From NCBI RefSeq assembly GCF_932294415.1, contig NC_065535.1, positions 23,152,782-23,216,781 on the forward strand: a DNA stretch of 64,000 nucleotides. The letters are read 5' to 3'. This document shows positions 40,663 through 52,435 of this stretch, in pieces (the first letter of the stretch is position 1; every line of letters begins with the position of its first letter). The position numbers and the translations under genes are program-made. This DNA comes from Quercus robur (taxonomy: Eukaryota > Streptophyta > Magnoliopsida > Fagales > Fagaceae). The notes under the pieces were generated by a model. It saw only the letters and a program-made list of their open reading frames with translations, had not been told where the DNA came from and did no database searches.

Positions 40663-42043
40663 ATGACTAATAGTGATTCGAGTGCCTCTGCACCAACTGT
40701 GCAACCATGGGAAAATTCATCTAGCCCCTATTTCTTGTCTAGTAGTGATAACCCTGATTTGTCTCTTGTGGTCCAACTTGATTGAGGAGAACTATAATAC
40801 TTGGAGTAGAGCAGTCCTTATCTCTTTGGATGCTAAAACCAAGTTAGGCTTCATTGATGGTACAATACCAAAGCCACAGTCTGTGAATCATCCCTACTAT
40901 ACAGCATGGCGCAAGTGTAACAGCACTATTTTGGCTTGGTTGTTTAACTCCATTTCTAAGGACTTGCAACCTAGTGTGGTGTACTTCAAGACAACAATGG
41001 AAGTTTGGGTAGACTTGTAGTATAGGTACTCACAGGGTAATGGTCCTAGAGTTTTTGAGTTAAGAAAGGAGGTGAATTCTTTGGCATAGGACAATTTGAC
41101 CATCAATGCTTACTACACTAAGTTCAAGGGACTTTGGGATGATTTGTCAATTACAGAACTTGTACCTGTGGTCATTAAGTAGAGGATTGTACCATCTCAC
41201 TCTTGATGGGGTTAAATGATACCTATGTAGCAGTTCGAGGTCAAATTTTGCTTATGGATCCTATCTCTCCATTAAGCAAAGTATTTTCTCTTATACTTCA
41301 AGATGAGAAGCAAAGGAAGATAGGTGCTGCCAAGAAGATGTAGCTTGACATAGCAGCTACCTTAGCAGCAGCATTAATAACAAAGAATGTTAAGAATGCT
41401 AAGAAAGGTAGGTCCCAATGTACTCACTGTGGTGCTATGGGTCATGTGGTTGATAAATGCTAGGCGAAAAACACATTTTGGTTCCTACATTTTCAGCCGA
41501 TTCCCGTTTTAGTCCCTAAGTTTTTTTTTTACCGCTTTTAGTCCCTCTCCTGAAAAACGGTTCCATTTTGGTCCCTACCGTTACATCATAAACGGATATT
41601 GCTAATGTGGCAAATGGCATGCACTGTTGGCTTGACGTGGCCATTAAAATAATAATAATAAATGCCACGTCAGCATTTAAATTAAAAAAATTAATTTATT
41701 AATTTTAACTAAATAAAAAAACTTAAAAACAGAATTAAAAACTAAAAATCATATGAATTGAGATTTAAGTGTGTCTTGAACAAGAACACCAAGAACACAA
41801 ACCCAGAAATTTAAAAAAAAAAAAAAACCATCAAAGCATTAGTTCAAACCCAGATCTCTGCCGATCCAAACCTACGCACACATCACAGCACACAAGCTCA
41901 AATCCAAGAACACAAACCCAGAAATTTAAAAAAAAAAAAAAAAACCCATCAAAGCATTAGTTCAAACCCACTCCGATCTCCGCCGATTCAAACCTACGCA
42001 CACATCACAGCACACAAGCTCAAATCCAAGAACACAAACCCAG

Positions 42044-42089
<46 letters not shown>

Positions 42090-43330
42090 CATCAAAGCAT
42101 TAGTTCAAACCCACTCCGATCTCCGCCGATCCAAACCCACGCACACATCACAGCACACACCCAGTTTCGGTCACGCCCAGATCAACCTAGAAACCCACTG
42201 AGAAACCCACCGATCCAAACCCACCGATCCAAACCCACGCACACATCACAGCACACACCCAGCTCTGGTCACGCTCAAATCAACCTAGAAATCCACCACC
42301 CAACAAATACCAAATCAGAACAATCACTTACCCAAACCACAACTTACTGATTTGTTTTCCGTTTCACTCAATGGAGATATCTCACAATCCACACTGATCT
42401 AAGCTCCATGCCGATCTGAGAGTGAGGACCGTTTGGTTCTCCAGAAAAAAAAAAAAAAAAAAAAAATCTAAGCTCCGATTTGAGAATGAGGAAGGATAGA
42501 GAGATTGAGATCTACGGATTCAACGATCCAAACCCAGAAATTGATGCGTTAGCTATGGGTTCAAAAGGGTTTTTCAGTTTGTGTTTTTCTTTTACGCTAA
42601 TGATTGTTTTTTCAATAGTGTTAGGGGAGATGGTTTTTGGGGACTTAACGTTTTTGAGAGATGAGTTTTCGAGGAAGGAGAGTTTTTTTATTATCCGGTT
42701 CTAGTTTTAGTTAATAGAAGAAGTGTCAGGTGGATAAATAGTGAAAAATACCTTCTTCTTTCTTTTGTTTGTTTTTTAAATTTTTGGGTTTGTGTTCTTG
42801 GATTTGAGTTTGTGTTCTTGGTGTTCTTGTTCAAGACACACTTTGATCTCAATTCATATGATTTTTAGTTTTTAATTCCGTTTTTAATTTTTTTTATTTA
42901 GTTAAAATTAATAAATTAATTTTTTTAATTTAAATGCTGACGTGACATTTTTTATTATTATTTTAATGGCCACGTCAGGCCAACAGTGCATGCCGTTTGT
43001 CACATCAGTAATATCCGTTTATGATGTAACGGTAGGGACCAAAATGGAACCGTTTTTCAGGAGAGGGACTAAAAGCGGTAAAAAAAAAACTTAGGGACTA
43101 AAACGGGAATCGGCTGAAAATGTAGGGACCAAAATGTGTTTTTCGCCTAAATGCTATAAGTTGCATGGATACCCTCCTGGCTATAAGTTCAAGACTAATA
43201 AAGGCAAAGCTGTAGCTGCTCTACCACCATTTGCCAACAATGTTATTGCTTCTGAAGATGATGCAAGTGAAGGTGTTAGCCTTACTAAGTTAGAATATCA
43301 GTAGTTACTTGGTTTGTTGAACTCCAATTG
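40663..43330 (+). pseudogene. Copia gag, split by a Mutator-type insertion
   Basis: Starts MTNSDSSASAP. Typical gag blocks (NYNTWSRAVLISLDAKTKLGFIDG; YKLHGYPPGYKFK) are broken by frameshifts and stops, several being TAG at places where Gln is usual. The zinc knuckle CTHCGAMGHVVDKC ends at 41460, just where the 1685-bp insertion begins (41463-43147). The gag resumes after it with the residues that normally follow the knuckle. Confidence 0.85.
41454..43156. mobile_element. Non-autonomous Mutator-like element with long inverted ends and 9-bp TSD
   Basis: Element 41463-43147 (1685 bp) begins GGCGAAAAACACATTTTGGT and ends with its complement. The arms match for roughly 340 bp. TAAATGCTA flanks it on both sides (41454-41462, 43148-43156), a 9-bp duplication. 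The ends carry the TTTTAGTCCCTAA and GGTCCCTAC words common in plant MITEs. The interior has 3-4 tandem units of about 115 bp (41784-42260: AAATTAAAA-run, CATCAAAGCATTAGTTC, CGCACACATCACAGCACAC). A 74-aa ORF (42480-42704) resembles nothing known to me. No transposase. Confidence 0.92.
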
Positions 43331-43479
43331 CCATTTTGGTACTGAAAGACCTTCTGAGGGAGCTGCAGATGCCCATCAGGTTGCAAATATCATCACTCAG
43401 CCTTCATTTGATCTTCAAGGACATGAGCTATCAGGTATATGGTCTGTTCCCTCTCTTGAATACTTAGTTTTTCTTCATC

Positions 43480-44475
43480 TATTTGTACTTCTCATATTCA
43501 GTCCACTGATTGGATCCTTGACAGTGGAGCCACTGATCATATGATTCATTCTTTAGCATTTTTCACTTCAATTACTTCTGTAGTACAAATTTCTATTAGG
43601 CTTCCCAATGGAGACATGGCTAAATTTACACATATTGGAATTGTGCAACTATTATCTACCTTAATTCTTGACAATGTGCTTTGCATACCTAGTTTCTCTT
43701 TTAATCTGATTTCCATTAGTAAACTGACCCAACATCCTTCTTGTTGTTGTATTTTCCTTTCACAATACTGTTTCATTCAGGACTTACAACTCTGGAAGAT
43801 GATTGGTTTGGGTAGAAATCAAGGTGGACTATACACTTTGCAAAGCAGCTTGCTAGATAGTTTGCCACCACGTGTTTCTGATGCTCTTTCCAAGCTTTCA
43901 TCTTCTTTTCCAACTATAACAACTCTCAATTCTTGTAATGTGAATTATGTTGATACAACTAGTTTATGGCATTGTAGGTTAGGTCATCCCTCAGCTAAAA
44001 GACTTGACTTGTTACAATCTGTTGTACCAAACATCATTTCTTGCAATAATAAAGCTTTTGTTTGTTCTATCTGTCCATTAGCCAAGCAAAGGAGATTATC
44101 ATTTCCTACTTCTGTTTCTCATTCATTTGCATGTTTTGATTTAATACATGTTGATATCTGGGGACTTTATATTCCACACCATCTTTAAATGGTTCTAGGT
44201 ATTTTCTCACCTTAGTGGACGACTATATTAGGTGCACTTGGGTCTTTTTGATGAAACATAAGTCAGAGGCTTCATCATTACTTCAATCCTTTTATAATCT
44301 CATTCTTACTCAGTTTAAACTTCCTATTAAGGTCATTAGATCAGACAATGGACCCGAGTTTGCTTTGAACTCCTTTTATGCTTCTAAAGGGATTATTCAC
44401 CAACTGTCTTGCGTGGAAACACCTCAACAAAATTCAGTTGTTGAGGGAAAACACCAACATTTTCTTATTGTGGCT
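43480..44475 (+). pseudogene. Copia protease and integrase remnant
   Basis: The protease motif WILDSGATDHM lies at about 43508-43543. Next come pre-integrase LWHCRLGHPS and CSICPLAKQRR of the zinc region, then in another frame from 44215 the core VFLMKHKSEA, IRSDNGPEF and QQNSVVE (D, D and E of the triad). A frameshift near 44185 and a stop at 44476 break the frame. Confidence 0.88.
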
Positions 44476-44481
44476 TAAGCA

Positions 44482-46707
44482 TTGAGATTTCAAGCAAATT
44501 TACCTCTCAAGTTCTGGGGTGATTGTGTTCTTACTGCCACTTATTTGATTAATAGAACAGCTAGTCCACTTCTTCACAATATCACTCCTTATGAGAAGCT
44601 GTTAGGACATTCACCTTCTTATGGCCATTTAAGGATTTTTGGTTTTTTATGCTTTGCTTCAACCTTGTCTAGAGATAGGACTAAGTTTGATGCCAGGGCT
44701 AAGCCTCGTATGTTCATTGGTTATCCTTTTGGTACTAAGGGTTATAAGGTTTATGATTTGGCTACTAAAACTTGTTTTGTCTCTAGAGATGTTGTTGTTA
44801 AGGAAACTATCTTTCTTTTTAAACATTGGATGTCACATTCTAAGTCTATTTCTATTCCTTCCTGCCCTTCCATGTTTCCTTCTCTACCTGTCATATCAAA
44901 TTCCAGTCAACCTGTCATACTAGATTCCAGTTCTTCTTTTCCTACAACAGAATTCACTCCTTCATTCTCCATAGATTTGGCTATTCCTCTTGATGAGTTT
45001 CCAGACCTTGTTCACCCTGATTCTGACTCCTCTAATACACCTTGTGAAGTTCCTCAGTCTCCACATGTTGTTCAACCTGTTAAGCAGTCCACTAGAGTTA
45101 GAAAACCTCCTAGTTATCTTCAAGACTATCATTGCAACTTGGCTTTTGCACATGTGTTTGCCTTAGTTTCACTTCCTCAATCAGATGATTCCATTGCTTC
45201 TGGTGATTCATGTATTCTTTATCCTTTTGCTTCAACTCTTTCCTATGCCAAACTTTCTTCTTTCCCTAAATCTTTTGCCCTTGCCTTAACCATTGCTAAG
45301 GAACCTGATTCTTATGCTCAAGCTTTGAATGATCCTAAATGGCTTGATGCCATGAAAGCTGAAATTGATGCTCTTCAAGCTAACAATACTTGGGTTATGT
45401 GCAAGCTTCCTCCTGGTAAGTACCAATTGGGTGTAAATGGGTTTATAAAATCAAGTTAAAGGCTGGTGGTTCTGTTGAGAGGTATAAGGCCAGATTAGTG
45501 GCTAAAGGTTTTACACAAACTAAGGCTATAGACTTTTATGAGACATTCTCTCATGCGGTCAAGTTTGTTACTGTCAGAACTCTTTTGGCTCTTGCTACTA
45601 TTCATGGTTGGCATCTAACTCAGTTAGATGTCAACAATGCTTTTCTACATGGGGACTTACAAGAAGAGGTTTACATGCTTCCTCCACTTGGATTTGGCAG
45701 CAAGGGGGAGGTTTGTAGACTTACAAAGTCTCTTTATGGGCTTAAACAGGCAAGTAGACAATGGTTTGCAAAGTTGTCCTCTACAATTGTGGATCAAGGT
45801 TTTTTTCAATCCAAGGTAGACTACTCTGTCTTTACTAGCATTAAGGGAGGTTCCATGATCATCATTCCCAGGTCTTGAGGTAGCAAGAACTTCCAATGAA
45901 ATTTCATTATGTCAGAGAAAGTATACCCTTGAGCTTTCGTCTGATGCTGGTATGTTAGCTTGTAAGCCAACAAGCATTCCCATGGAACAGCTAAGTTCAG
46001 TAGTTCAGTTGGTGATGCAGTTCCAGATGCTTCATTGTATAGAAGGTTAATAGGGAGACTTCTGTATTTGACATTGACTAGGCCTAGCATATGCTATTCA
46101 GTCCACAAGTTAAGCCAATTCATGAGTTCACCTAAAGTACCTTATCTTCAAGCTGCTTATAGAATCCTTAAGTACTTGAAGAAAACACCAGGTCAAGGCT
46201 TGTTCCTGTCTGCAAGATCAGAATTGCAATTGAAGTCCTATTGTGATGCTGACTGGGTAGCCTACCCTAATACCAGAAGATCAATCATAGGGTTTTGTGT
46301 GTTTTTAGGTGATTCACTGATCTCTTGGAAGAGTAAGAAACAATAGGTAGTGTCAAGATCCTCTACTGAGTCAGAGTATAGATCTATGGCAACAGTCACT
46401 AGTGAGGTGGTTTGGCTCATTACTTTGCTCAAAACTTTTGGTTTAAATCACACACAACCTGCTTTCCTTTATTGTGATAGTAAAGCGACCCTCTATATTG
46501 CTGCAAATCTTGTGTACCATGAAAGAACAAAGCATATTGAAATTGACTACCATTTCATTCGAGAAAAGACTGAAGATGGAGTTATTAAAACATTTCATGT
46601 TCCTACACGGCACTAGATTGCAGATTTCTTTACTAAAGCTCTTGGGCAGAAGCAATTCTTTCACTTGCTTTCCAAGATGAACTTGATTAGCATATATAAT
46701 TCATCTT
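44482..46707 (+). pseudogene. Copia integrase C-terminus, RT and RNase H; RT catalytic box deleted
   Basis: The frame from 44482 has LPLKFWGDCVLTATYLINR and KGYKVYDL (integrase tail), a Ser/Pro linker, and then RT start DPKWLDAMKAEIDAL. After a frameshift near 45450 come [11 protein letters not shown] and [14 protein letters not shown]. At about 45870 the sequence jumps from VFTS...MIII to [11 protein letters not shown], missing the segment that should hold the catalytic YVDD and the following lines. RNase H follows ([35 protein letters not shown]) with TAG stops at 46346 and 46614. It cannot code for an active RT. Confidence 0.9.
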
Positions 46708-47089
46708 GAGGGGGAGTGTTAAAAACTGAAGCAAGATTGATGAAACAATGCAAGTTTATTACTGCGTAAGCTACCTATAGTTTAGTAATTGATATTATAT
46801 TAGTGTACAGAACAGAATGTCATTTGTATAGTACATAGCATAGAGTAGTTGATAGTTAGTTGTATAGTGGTGCCACTTGTCATGATTAGATTGGTTAGGA
46901 AGTTGGTTATTCTGTTATGGTTTTCCGCTCCTCTATTTATCTTATATAAAGAACAGAGGCAGATATTTATCAATACACAAAAGCATTTTCTCATTTGCTC
47001 TCTCATAGTTTCTCTCTCATTCTCTCTTTGTGTGTGATTGTTAATCTGCCGTTGTAGAATCTTGAGGTTGTATGAGATTCAACAATTCT

Positions 47090-47340
47090 AACTCCCAAAA
47101 TCATAATTTTAAGTTCTCTTTTTTTGTTTTTTTTTTCATCCTCACGATCATTGATGTAATGCATGCAAATGAGAGAACCAAAAATTAAGTAATAAACATA
47201 AATCTATTTACCCTTCCAATGATAAATCAACGGCATGAGAATCTTGGGCAGTATGATTTTGACAAAATGAAATTCACCAAATGCAGGACTCTCTAACCTA
47301 TTTCAGTACAATATTAATTTTTCTTACATTTTAGTAGCTA
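47090..47340. other. Spacer
   Basis: No feature seen. Confidence 0.3.
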
Positions 47341-47370
47341 TGTGCTGATAACTTGGGCCATATGTCTAAC

Positions 47371-47408
47371 GAGAGAGAGAGAGAGAGAGACAGAGACAGA
47401 GAGAGAGA
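47371..47408 (+). repeat. GA microsatellite
   Basis: (GA)n interrupted by CAGAGACA. Confidence 0.85.
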
Positions 47409-47410
47409 AT

Positions 47411-47668
47411 GTGTTATCTATGCATTAGATTCTTTTCCAAGTTAAATTCTTTTGGTTTAGTTTGAAAGTTAGTTTGTTGTACTTTTGAAACTTATATTAA
47501 TAGTGTGATTACTTTGATTTTTATGAATAATGGCGAGATGTGTTATTTATGCATTAGATTCTTTTCCAAGTTAAATTCTTTTGGGTTAGTTTGAAAGTTA
47601 GTTTGTTGTAGTTTTGAAACTTATATTAATAGTGTGATCACTTTGATTTTTATGAATAATGACGAGAC
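47411..47668. repeat. Tandem duplication, about 129 bp x 2
   Basis: TGTTAT(C/T)TATGCATTAGATTC ... TTTTTATGAATAATG(G/A)CGAGA occurs twice in direct order with few differences, so it is recent. Confidence 0.9.
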
Positions 47669-47696
47669 CCTGAATGAGTTGCATCATAATTTAAGG

Positions 47697-48085
47697 GTTG
47701 GGTTCAAGTTATATTTGGTGTAACTTTAAGAAATGTTACACCACTCAATATTTTTTAATTGAATGTGAATTTTGACAAATCCACCGTTAGATTATATTAT
47801 TTTCATATATTCTCCATGCTTGCAAAATTTCAAGGTGATCAAAGATTAATAGCCATGTCATCAATCAATTTAAATTCAAGTTTTGTAGTATAAAATAATG
47901 TATAAAAAATGAGTTTCTGGATCAAATGGTAAATAACATTCAATTGATATGAAAATTGGCATAAATGTTAAGAACATATAGAATATGTAATTCAACGCTA
48001 AAATTTTCAAAATATGAATTCTATAATAAATTATTAGGTGTTGTAACATTACTTAGAGTTATACTGGGTGTAACTTGAACCCAAC
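47697..48085. mobile_element. MITE, family M, copy 1
   Basis: About 29-bp inverted ends: GTTGGGTTCAAGTTATATTT on the left, and ...GGGTGTAACTTGAACCCAAC on the right. Length 389 bp. The interior matches 53115-53505 in the opposite orientation (GACAAATCCACCGTTAGATTA). TSD not clear. Confidence 0.7.
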
Positions 48086-48582
48086 TTATATATATAGATA
48101 TATATATCCTTGGAAATTGGAACCATCCCAAAGCTTAAAAGAAAATAGTTTCACACACAATAAATAGCCCTAAAAATGTTTCAAAATCAAAGAAGTCAAT
48201 TCTGTACCATATCAATCGGTACAACCCGTATTCTTCGTTTCAGTACCTAAGTCGGCACAAAAATACTTCTATTTTGTCCCGGTTTATATTGGGTTGTTTC
48301 GGATTGAGAAAAAAATTGGGTTTCAAATCTAATAATCGTTCTCTCTTCTCCCAGTAACTTAATGACTTAATGTCGCTTACGTAACTGCTGTTGTTAGCAT
48401 GTTGTCGTTGTCCTTAGATCCCTTTGACTTTTCTTGAACTTCAATAATTTTTTGAAATTCTTAGCTAGGAGAACTAAGTTTTTCTTAGCAGCATCATCAT
48501 CAATGGATAAGTAAGAGTCTTATTCCTTAACAATTTTCAGGTTTATGGACTTGTTTTTCCTATTGAGGGAAAGGGTAAATTC

Positions 48583-49529
48583 AAAAGTGTTAGGGTCATA
48601 TTTTATTGCAATTGGCTAATCCTTTGACAAAATGCACTTTAATTGTAATTTGGTAGATTTAAGATGGGTTTAGTACTTCAAGAAACATGTTGTTCAAGTC
48701 AAGTATTAAAGACATGAAGATTGGTCCAAGAAACAAGTGAAGAAAAGCTATTCATTAAGTCTCGACAGATAGCTCGACATAAGCCTGCTATTGAGAATTA
48801 ATGTGAAGCTTAATAGATAGCTCAACAGTAGCTCGATTTATCGAGAACTATGATTTCAGAATTTCTAGATCTAAAATTTGGCCTAGTCTTGTGCAATTGT
48901 TTATGGTTTCTTTTCTCACAACTCTAGACATATATAAGGCTTATTTTAAGAGCCGTCACACATGGATATAGAGACCAAGAGACTTATTTTCTTTGTGAGA
49001 AGCTACTGCGTTTGTATGCCAAAAGGTTTTGTAACCAAGTGCTTCTTGATCTTCAGTATTGATGAAGTGAAGAACTTTGCAGCCAACAACATCTGTTCAA
49101 GTTGCTGGAGTTAGTCACGCATTGGGATTTGTGCAAATGGTTAGTCATAAATTGGAAGTTTGTGCATCAAAGGAAAGAAGGCTACTACAAGATCAAGTCT
49201 AATTGGGTATTGGAGCGAAGGTTCAGCTATAGGTTGGTATTTCGGGATAGGTTAGGGTAGTTGGTAAGATTCTTTATACTTGTAACTGCTTGATTGTTGA
49301 TTAGTGGATTCTTGAGAGAGTGACCTTAAAATCATCCGGTGGGGTTTTTGCTTTACGAGGTTTTCCCTATTTGTCAACAAATCACCGTGTCTAATTTATT
49401 TTTCGTTGCACTTAGTATTTTTGGTGATTTGTTGGTGCCTTCACGATTTGCATGAAATTAAACCTAATTAATCAACTTGAGTAATTGAATTAATTAACCG
49501 GAGTCAAGTTATCTTAACCCAACAATAAG
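48583..49529 (+). mobile_element. Solo LTR, family S, copy 3
   Basis: 48588-49524, TGTTAGGGTCAT...TTAACCCAACA. Flanks AAAAG and ATAAG differ by one base. More diverged than the other copies (shorter, changed 3' end), but it shares TCCTTTGACAAAATGC, GGTTGGTAT and AGTGACCTTAAAATCA. Nested in a copia gag. Confidence 0.8.
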
Positions 49530-49603
49530 TTTGTAAAGACCCTACATGTTCATCTAATTTAAGAGATTCTACATCTTTGCTCTCTTTTATGGTAGTGACC
49601 TTT

Positions 49604-50627
49604 GGGCTTAATAGGCCAAAAAACGAATTGGCCCCTTGTGATAAATTAATTGATTAATTAGCCAAGTTTATTAATTAATCAAATTAACATGCAAATGCGT
49701 GGTAGTACAAACAAATCACCAATTAAACTACGTGCAGCGGAAAATAAATTAACACGGTGATTTATTTATGAATGGGAAAAACCAACACGACAAAAACTTC
49801 ACCGAGTGATTTTAAGGTCACTACTCCCGAGAATCCACTATTATCACAACAAGCGGTTACAAGTAAAGGAATCCCAGTACCTTATACCAACCTACAGTTG
49901 AACCCTTACCCCAATACCCAATTGGACTTGTTCTGTAGTGATAATCTCTCCTTGTAATGCACAGCTCCTAGTATGTGACTAACCAATTGCGTGGATCCTA
50001 GTACGCGACTTCAATCACCAAATAGAGAAAGTTGTTGGCTGCAAAGTTCTTCAGTTCATCTAGACGATAAAGATTAAGAAGATGCTTTGGTCACAAAACC
50101 CTATGGTGCACAAACACAACAACTTCTTCACAAGAACAATGAATTAGGGTAAACTCTGTTTCTGGTCACAATTTGCTTGAACAAACTTTTGCTCAACACT
50201 TGTACAACTTGTGTTTTGTTTGACGACCCTTAAAATAATCATTTTATATGTCTAGGGTTGTGAGAAAAGAAAACCCAAACACATAATCACAGATTGGAGT
50301 CAAAACAAATCTGAAACTCTGTTTTTCATAAACCTCGACAGATACCTATTTGTCGAGCTACTGTCGAGCCATGGGGCTGGAACAGCTCTTCAAGCTTGAC
50401 AGATGGCTAGTTGTCGAGCTTTAATGGCAGACACTTTTTAGACTTGAATCTTGGACAAACTTGCATGACTTCAACACTTAATTTTGAAACAAAGTTTCTT
50501 GAAGTATTAAACACATCCTAGTTCTACCCAAATACAAGTAAAGTGCGTTTTGTCAAAGGATTAGCCAATTACATAAAATAGTGACAAAAGTTTCTAACAA
50601 GTGAAACACATATGTTCTAACAGGGCT
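49604..50627 (-). mobile_element. Solo LTR, family S, copy 4 (TSD GGGCT)
   Basis: 49609-50622, in reverse orientation to the other three. Flanked by GGGCT at 49604-49608 and 50623-50627. On the plus strand it begins TAATAGGCC (TG mutated to TA) and ends TTCTAACA. The 62-aa ORF in it is the antisense of a block present in copies 1 and 2 and is not taken as a gene. Confidence 0.88.
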
Positions 50628-51718
50628 AAATATTTTAGGCAAGTTTGTCTAATTTAAGAGATTCTAAGTCTTTGCTCTCTTTTATGATAGTGAACTTTGG
50701 ACAGAATCTTATAAAGGAAAAGATCTTAAAACTTTCCTACCCATCTCAGTCTCGTCGATCTTCTCACCTAAATTGAATGTTGAATTCACTATATCATTCA
50801 ATTCGCATAAAACTCGTTAAAGCTTTTGTCTTCTTCCATCTTAAAGGCTTCAAACTTGGGGATTAACATATGGAGTTTAGAGTTTTTAACCACTTTAGTA
50901 CCTTCAAGAGAAGTTTCTAGAATATATTGGGTTAGTAGAAATCCTTTAAAACTCATCTAGGTAGATTGCATTGTAAATTACATTCAAAGCCTTATTATTA
51001 AATTTAGATTTAGCTATTTGTTCTTTGTTCCAGTACTGCTTAAAGGGTGTTCCTGGTTTGGTGCACCCTTTATCAATGGCCAACCAAGCTCGTTCATCGA
51101 TGGATTTTAGGAATGCATGCATGTGAACCTTCCAATCTGAATGATTATTGTCATCAAAGTATGGCGGGACACTCAACAATTGTGCTTTGTATATGACATA
51201 TTTGGGTCAAGGATCACATGGAGGAAATAAATCCAAATAACGCGAACGAAAGCTCTAATACCAGTTGAAAATTACGGTTTTTAGACCCCCTAAACATGAT
51301 TTACTAACAATTTTATTAATTTACAATTAGTAGTCCAAATAGTTAATTAGCCAATTACAATTATGATATGGATAAGGCTGTAAAAAAAAAAATCACAAGA
51401 ACAACCACACATTTGAGATAAGGGATTGTCCAACGAAGTGAAAACTTAATTGGAAAAAACACTTATGGGCCGAGCCCAGCTCACCAAATCCACCAGAAAA
51501 AAGTTGCTATAGAAGCAAACTTACAAGACCTCCAGTACATGTAATTGGACACTATATCTGATCTCCTTGCTCCTATTGCAACTGCTAATCCAACCTGTGT
51601 CTTCACAATGATCCAACGCTGCAAGTCTATCACCAATCACAAAACCAATTTCTTGGTTACTTTAAGGCCACTTGAAGATTTTCGACATCTTTGCGGTTTC
51701 ATAAGGGAGTCTAATATA

Positions 51719-51915
51719 CTTAGGGTCTGTTTGAAAACAATTTATTTAGCTGAAATTGAAAATTTTTTGCTAAAACTATAAAAAACAAGGTTAAAAACTA
51801 GCCGAATAGTACAATGGAACCCATTTTAGTGTAATGAGATCTATGAATAGTACCAAAAAGAAGCTAAAAACTCAAATAAGCCAGACTTTTCATCACATCC
51901 CAAACAAATACTTAG
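51719..51915. mobile_element. MITE related to the one at 35482
   Basis: GGGTCTGTTTGAAAACAATTTATTTAGC at the left and CCCAAACAAATACTTAG at the right, with TAGCTGAAATTGAAAA and ATGAATAGTACCAAAAA inside, parallel the 35.5-kb element. Ends are more diverged and the TSD is unclear. Confidence 0.5.
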
Positions 51916-52435
51916 TAGGTGATCTTAGAATTAATTTGTGTGAAAATCCCCTCTCAAGAATAATTCAATTAGAGAGGGTTGGGAGACAAAGAATATGTTC
52001 AATAGATTTTTATGTGTATTTTGGTAGTTGTCTTCTTTCCTTTTAGATCAAGGTTGACATAGGATTTTTATATTTATAGGGTTCATTCAGGCTTGAACTA
52101 GTCACAAAATTGACTCTTGAAGAGAATCTACTGAGACAAGGTTTTAATTGACCGAAACTCTATTGAGACTCTGTCGAGAGTTTCTATTTGGATCTTGCAT
52201 GACTAATACTTTAGTTTCGCATGATCGAGCTTAATCTTCGCAATACCAAGCTTGTCTTTCTTGCATAGTGAACAAAATCTTCAACTTTAGCCTTTACTAC
52301 TTTGTACATTATAATATGAAAGCCTAACAATGATATATAAATTTATCATGAATTTAGCTAACATCTAACTCCTAACACATTTAATACACCACAAGAAACT
52401 AATTTTTTTTAGGCCTAAAACATGTTTTACTCCTT

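Larger units (their letters stand above)
39882..47084 (+). mobile_element. Ty1/copia retrotransposon, decayed, with nested insertion
   Basis: LTRs at 39882-40273 (392 bp) and 46717-47084 (368 bp), both TGTTA...GATTCAACA. The primer site TGGTATCAGAGCC at 40274 is the initiator-Met type, and the polypurine tract GAGGGGGAG is at 46708-46716. Flanks GTTCT (39877-39881) and ATTCT (47085-47089) are a TSD with one change. The 5' LTR has extra short duplications near its start (GCAAGATTGAA). Integrase precedes RT, hence copia. Coding regions are full of stops and frameshifts. Confidence 0.93.
48240..52377 (-). mobile_element. Ty1/copia remnant on the minus strand, with two solo LTRs nested in its gag
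   Basis: The LTR at 51266-52377 (minus strand: TGTTAGGAGTTAG...TTTTCA) is followed by the primer site TGGTATTAGAGC (complement at 51252-51263). Gag then reads leftward: VPPYFDDNNHSDWKVHM and AWLAIDKGC at about 51000-51180, then VKNSKLHML, FNLGEKID at about 50760-50900, ESKDVESLKLDEHVGSLQTY at 49525-49603, and EFTLPSIGKTSP below 48587. Family-S solo LTRs interrupt it at 49609-50622 and 48588-49524. The ESKD(L/V)ESLKLD block occurs twice, so a local duplication came before or with the nesting. No pol or second LTR was found. A family-S-independent MITE lies inside its LTR (about 51720-51910). Confidence 0.8.

Noticed and set aside
42480..42704. 74-aa ORF in the Mutator-type element, possibly a captured gene fragment
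   Set aside because: No recognisable family, and it overlaps the element's simple sequence. A database search would be needed before calling gene capture.
49772..49957. Short ORF (SPSDFKVTTPENPLLSQQ…) seen in three places (also near 34021-34242 and 37978-38178, minus strand)
   Set aside because: All three lie at the same place in family-S solo LTRs. Similarity is explained by the repeat, and no start context or longer frame is shared.
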